This document shows, piece after piece, positions 15,380 to 16,286 of a DNA stretch of 16,286 nucleotides. Position numbers and translations under genes: made by a program. Positions within the stretch are counted from its first letter, which is position 1. Each line of letters begins with the position of its first letter. The stretch spans positions 1 to 16,286 of the forward strand of contig QKDJ01000300.1 of assembly GCA_003252145.1 (NCBI GenBank), in the 5' to 3' direction. Under the pieces are notes generated by a model that searched no databases, was not told the DNA's origin, and saw only the letters and a program-made list of their open reading frames with translations. Source of the stretch: Azovibrio restrictus. GTDB taxonomy: Bacteria; Pseudomonadota; Gammaproteobacteria; Burkholderiales; Rhodocyclaceae.

Positions 15380-16066
15380 ATGGAACTTAATCTGAACGTG
15401 GAAGCCCTGCTGGCGCGCCAGCCCCTCTTTAGCGGACTATCCCCCGAAGAGCGCAGCCGCATCAGCCAGGACAGCCGGGTCAGCGCCCTGACCAAGGGTG
15501 AGTTGCTGTTCCAGAAGGGAGATACCTGCCTGGGGATGCATCTGGTGCTGTACGGCCAGATCAAGCTGGCGTTCACCTCTCCCCAGGGCAACGAGAAGGT
15601 GGTGGAAATCATTTCCCAGGGACAGAGCTTTGGTGAGGCAGTGATGTTCATGGAAAAGCCCTACCCGGTCTTTGCCCAGGCCCTGGTGGATACCCAGTTG
15701 CTGTTCCTGCCCAGCAGCACCCTGTTCGGCAACATGGAACGGGACCCGGGCCTGTGCAAAAAGATGATTGCCAGTCTTTCCAGCCGCCTGCACCGGCTGG
15801 TGGCCGATGTGGAGTCCTACTCCCTGCATTCGGGCAAGCAGCGGGTCATTGGTTACCTGTTGCGGGAAGCCCCGGAGCCCGGCCCCGACACCCAGGAAGT
15901 CACGGTGCAGTTGTCCACCAGCAAGGGCACCATTGCCTCACGGCTGAATCTGACCCAGGAGCATTTCTCCCGCATTCTGCACGAACTGTCGGACGAGCAG
16001 CTGATCCGGGTGGAAGGTCGCAAGATTCACATCCTCAACCTGGCCCAGCTGCAACGTTTCGACTGA
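15380..16066 (+). CDS. Crp/Fnr-family transcriptional regulator
   Basis: The 228-aa product has an N-terminal cyclic-nucleotide-binding-like beta barrel (about 12-125), a dimerisation helix (about 125-150) and a Crp-type winged helix-turn-helix (about 155-222) with LSTSKGTIASRLNLTQEHFSRI. Only Cys50 and Cys126 occur and there is no N-terminal cysteine cluster, so it is not an oxygen-sensing FNR. The phosphate-cassette area reads SFGEAVMFMEKPYPVFAQAL without the cAMP-contacting Arg of E. coli CRP, so cAMP binding is unlikely. The pattern resembles Dnr/NnrR-like nitric-oxide or redox regulators, at low certainty. The ATG at 15380 begins a normal-length protein but lacks a Shine-Dalgarno site. 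It follows the GGDEF gene after 31 nt and converges on the right-edge gene. Confidence 0.9.
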   Translation: MELNLNVEALLARQPLFSGLSPEERSRISQDSRVSALTKGELLFQKGDTCLGMHLVLYGQIKLAFTSPQGNEKVVEIISQGQSFGEAVMFMEKPYPVFAQALVDTQLLFLPSSTLFGNMERDPGLCKKMIASLSSRLHRLVADVESYSLHSGKQRVIGYLLREAPEPGPDTQEVTVQLSTSKGTIASRLNLTQEHFSRILHELSDEQLIRVEGRKIHILNLAQLQRFD

Positions 16067-16076
16067 TTGAGCCGAC

Positions 16077-16286
16077 CTAATTGGCCCGGGCCGGTACTTT
16101 TCGGGGCGCCGAAGGGGGCAGACGGTAACTGGGTCGATTGACCACATTGGCCCGCTGTTGGGTGGGGGCACTACGATTGGCCGTAATCTCAACTTCCGTA
16201 GAACGGGGCGGCAGGGCTTCCTGCTGAATACTGGCCTTGGCATAACGGGCACGCAGGGCAGCGATGTTGCGGTCGATCTGTTCCAC
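16077..16286 (-). CDS. C-terminal part of an unknown protein, running off the right edge
   Basis: The last 69 codons of a minus-strand frame end at a TAG at 16077-16079. The visible part begins EQIDRNIAALRARYAKASIQ, a likely helix, then turns low-complexity and rich in Pro, Arg and Ser, ending YRLPPSAPRKVPARAN. The GTG at the edge is probably not the start; the frame is open into the missing sequence. It converges on the Crp/Fnr gene with 10 nt between stop codons and no terminator between them. The helix could be the end of a coiled coil. I recognise no family, and a chance frame cannot be excluded in GC-rich DNA. Confidence 0.5.
   Translation of the reverse strand: MEQIDRNIAALRARYAKASIQQEALPPRSTEVEITANRSAPTQQRANVVNRPSYRLPPSAPRKVPARAN

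Noticed and set aside
16083..16092. Palindrome GGCCCGGGCC near the right edge
   Set aside because: Short perfect palindromes of G and C are common by chance in DNA of this composition, and it lies inside a coding frame.
1..16286. Search for CRISPR arrays, insertion sequences, tRNA, rRNA and defence genes
   Set aside because: No regularly spaced direct repeats, transposase motifs, cloverleaf genes or known defence domains were seen; the window reads as core chromosome.

Overview
The window reads as ordinary chromosome of a GC-rich Gram-negative bacterium. It is most likely a betaproteobacterium, perhaps near the Rhodocyclales; this is inferred from gene content, protein style and the betaproteobacterial form of MutL, not from a database match. 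It holds housekeeping and envelope genes packed tightly in both directions. I see no insertion sequence, prophage, CRISPR array, tRNA or rRNA.

Layout. A minus-strand pair, coaBC (coenzyme A synthesis) then dut (dUTPase), ends at a bidirectional hairpin at the left edge. Divergent from it is radC. Next come rpmB-rpmG (ribosomal proteins L28 and L33) with a clear sigma70-type promoter and a bidirectional terminator shared with the convergent gene dsbB (disulfide reoxidation). Divergent from dsbB is an RstA/RstB-like two-component pair whose genes overlap by 14 nt. A 342-nt gap follows; it holds a 32-codon small ORF with an excellent Shine-Dalgarno site and two hairpins, the second a strong terminator.

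From 6169 to 11747 a tight minus-strand series runs, in order of transcription, dedA, an unknown lipoprotein, purN, a DUF3108 protein, an RsmB-type RNA methyltransferase and an MscS-family channel. Junctions are overlaps or gaps of 30 nt or less, so one transcript is likely. mutL diverges from dedA and is followed after 6 nt by a dCache-HAMP-GGDEF diguanylate cyclase. A Crp/Fnr-family regulator comes next. The 3' end of an unknown minus-strand gene runs off the right edge.

The genes group by theme: nucleotide and DNA maintenance (dut, purN, radC, mutL), translation (rpmB, rpmG, rsmB-like), envelope (dsbB, dedA, lipoprotein, DUF3108 protein, MscS channel) and signalling (two-component pair, GGDEF protein, Crp/Fnr regulator). 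The parts least explained by known families are the 32-aa ORF, the lipoprotein, the right-edge gene, and several starts without a Shine-Dalgarno site where a -10 box lies so close that leaderless mRNA is possible. I found no convincing new multi-gene system.
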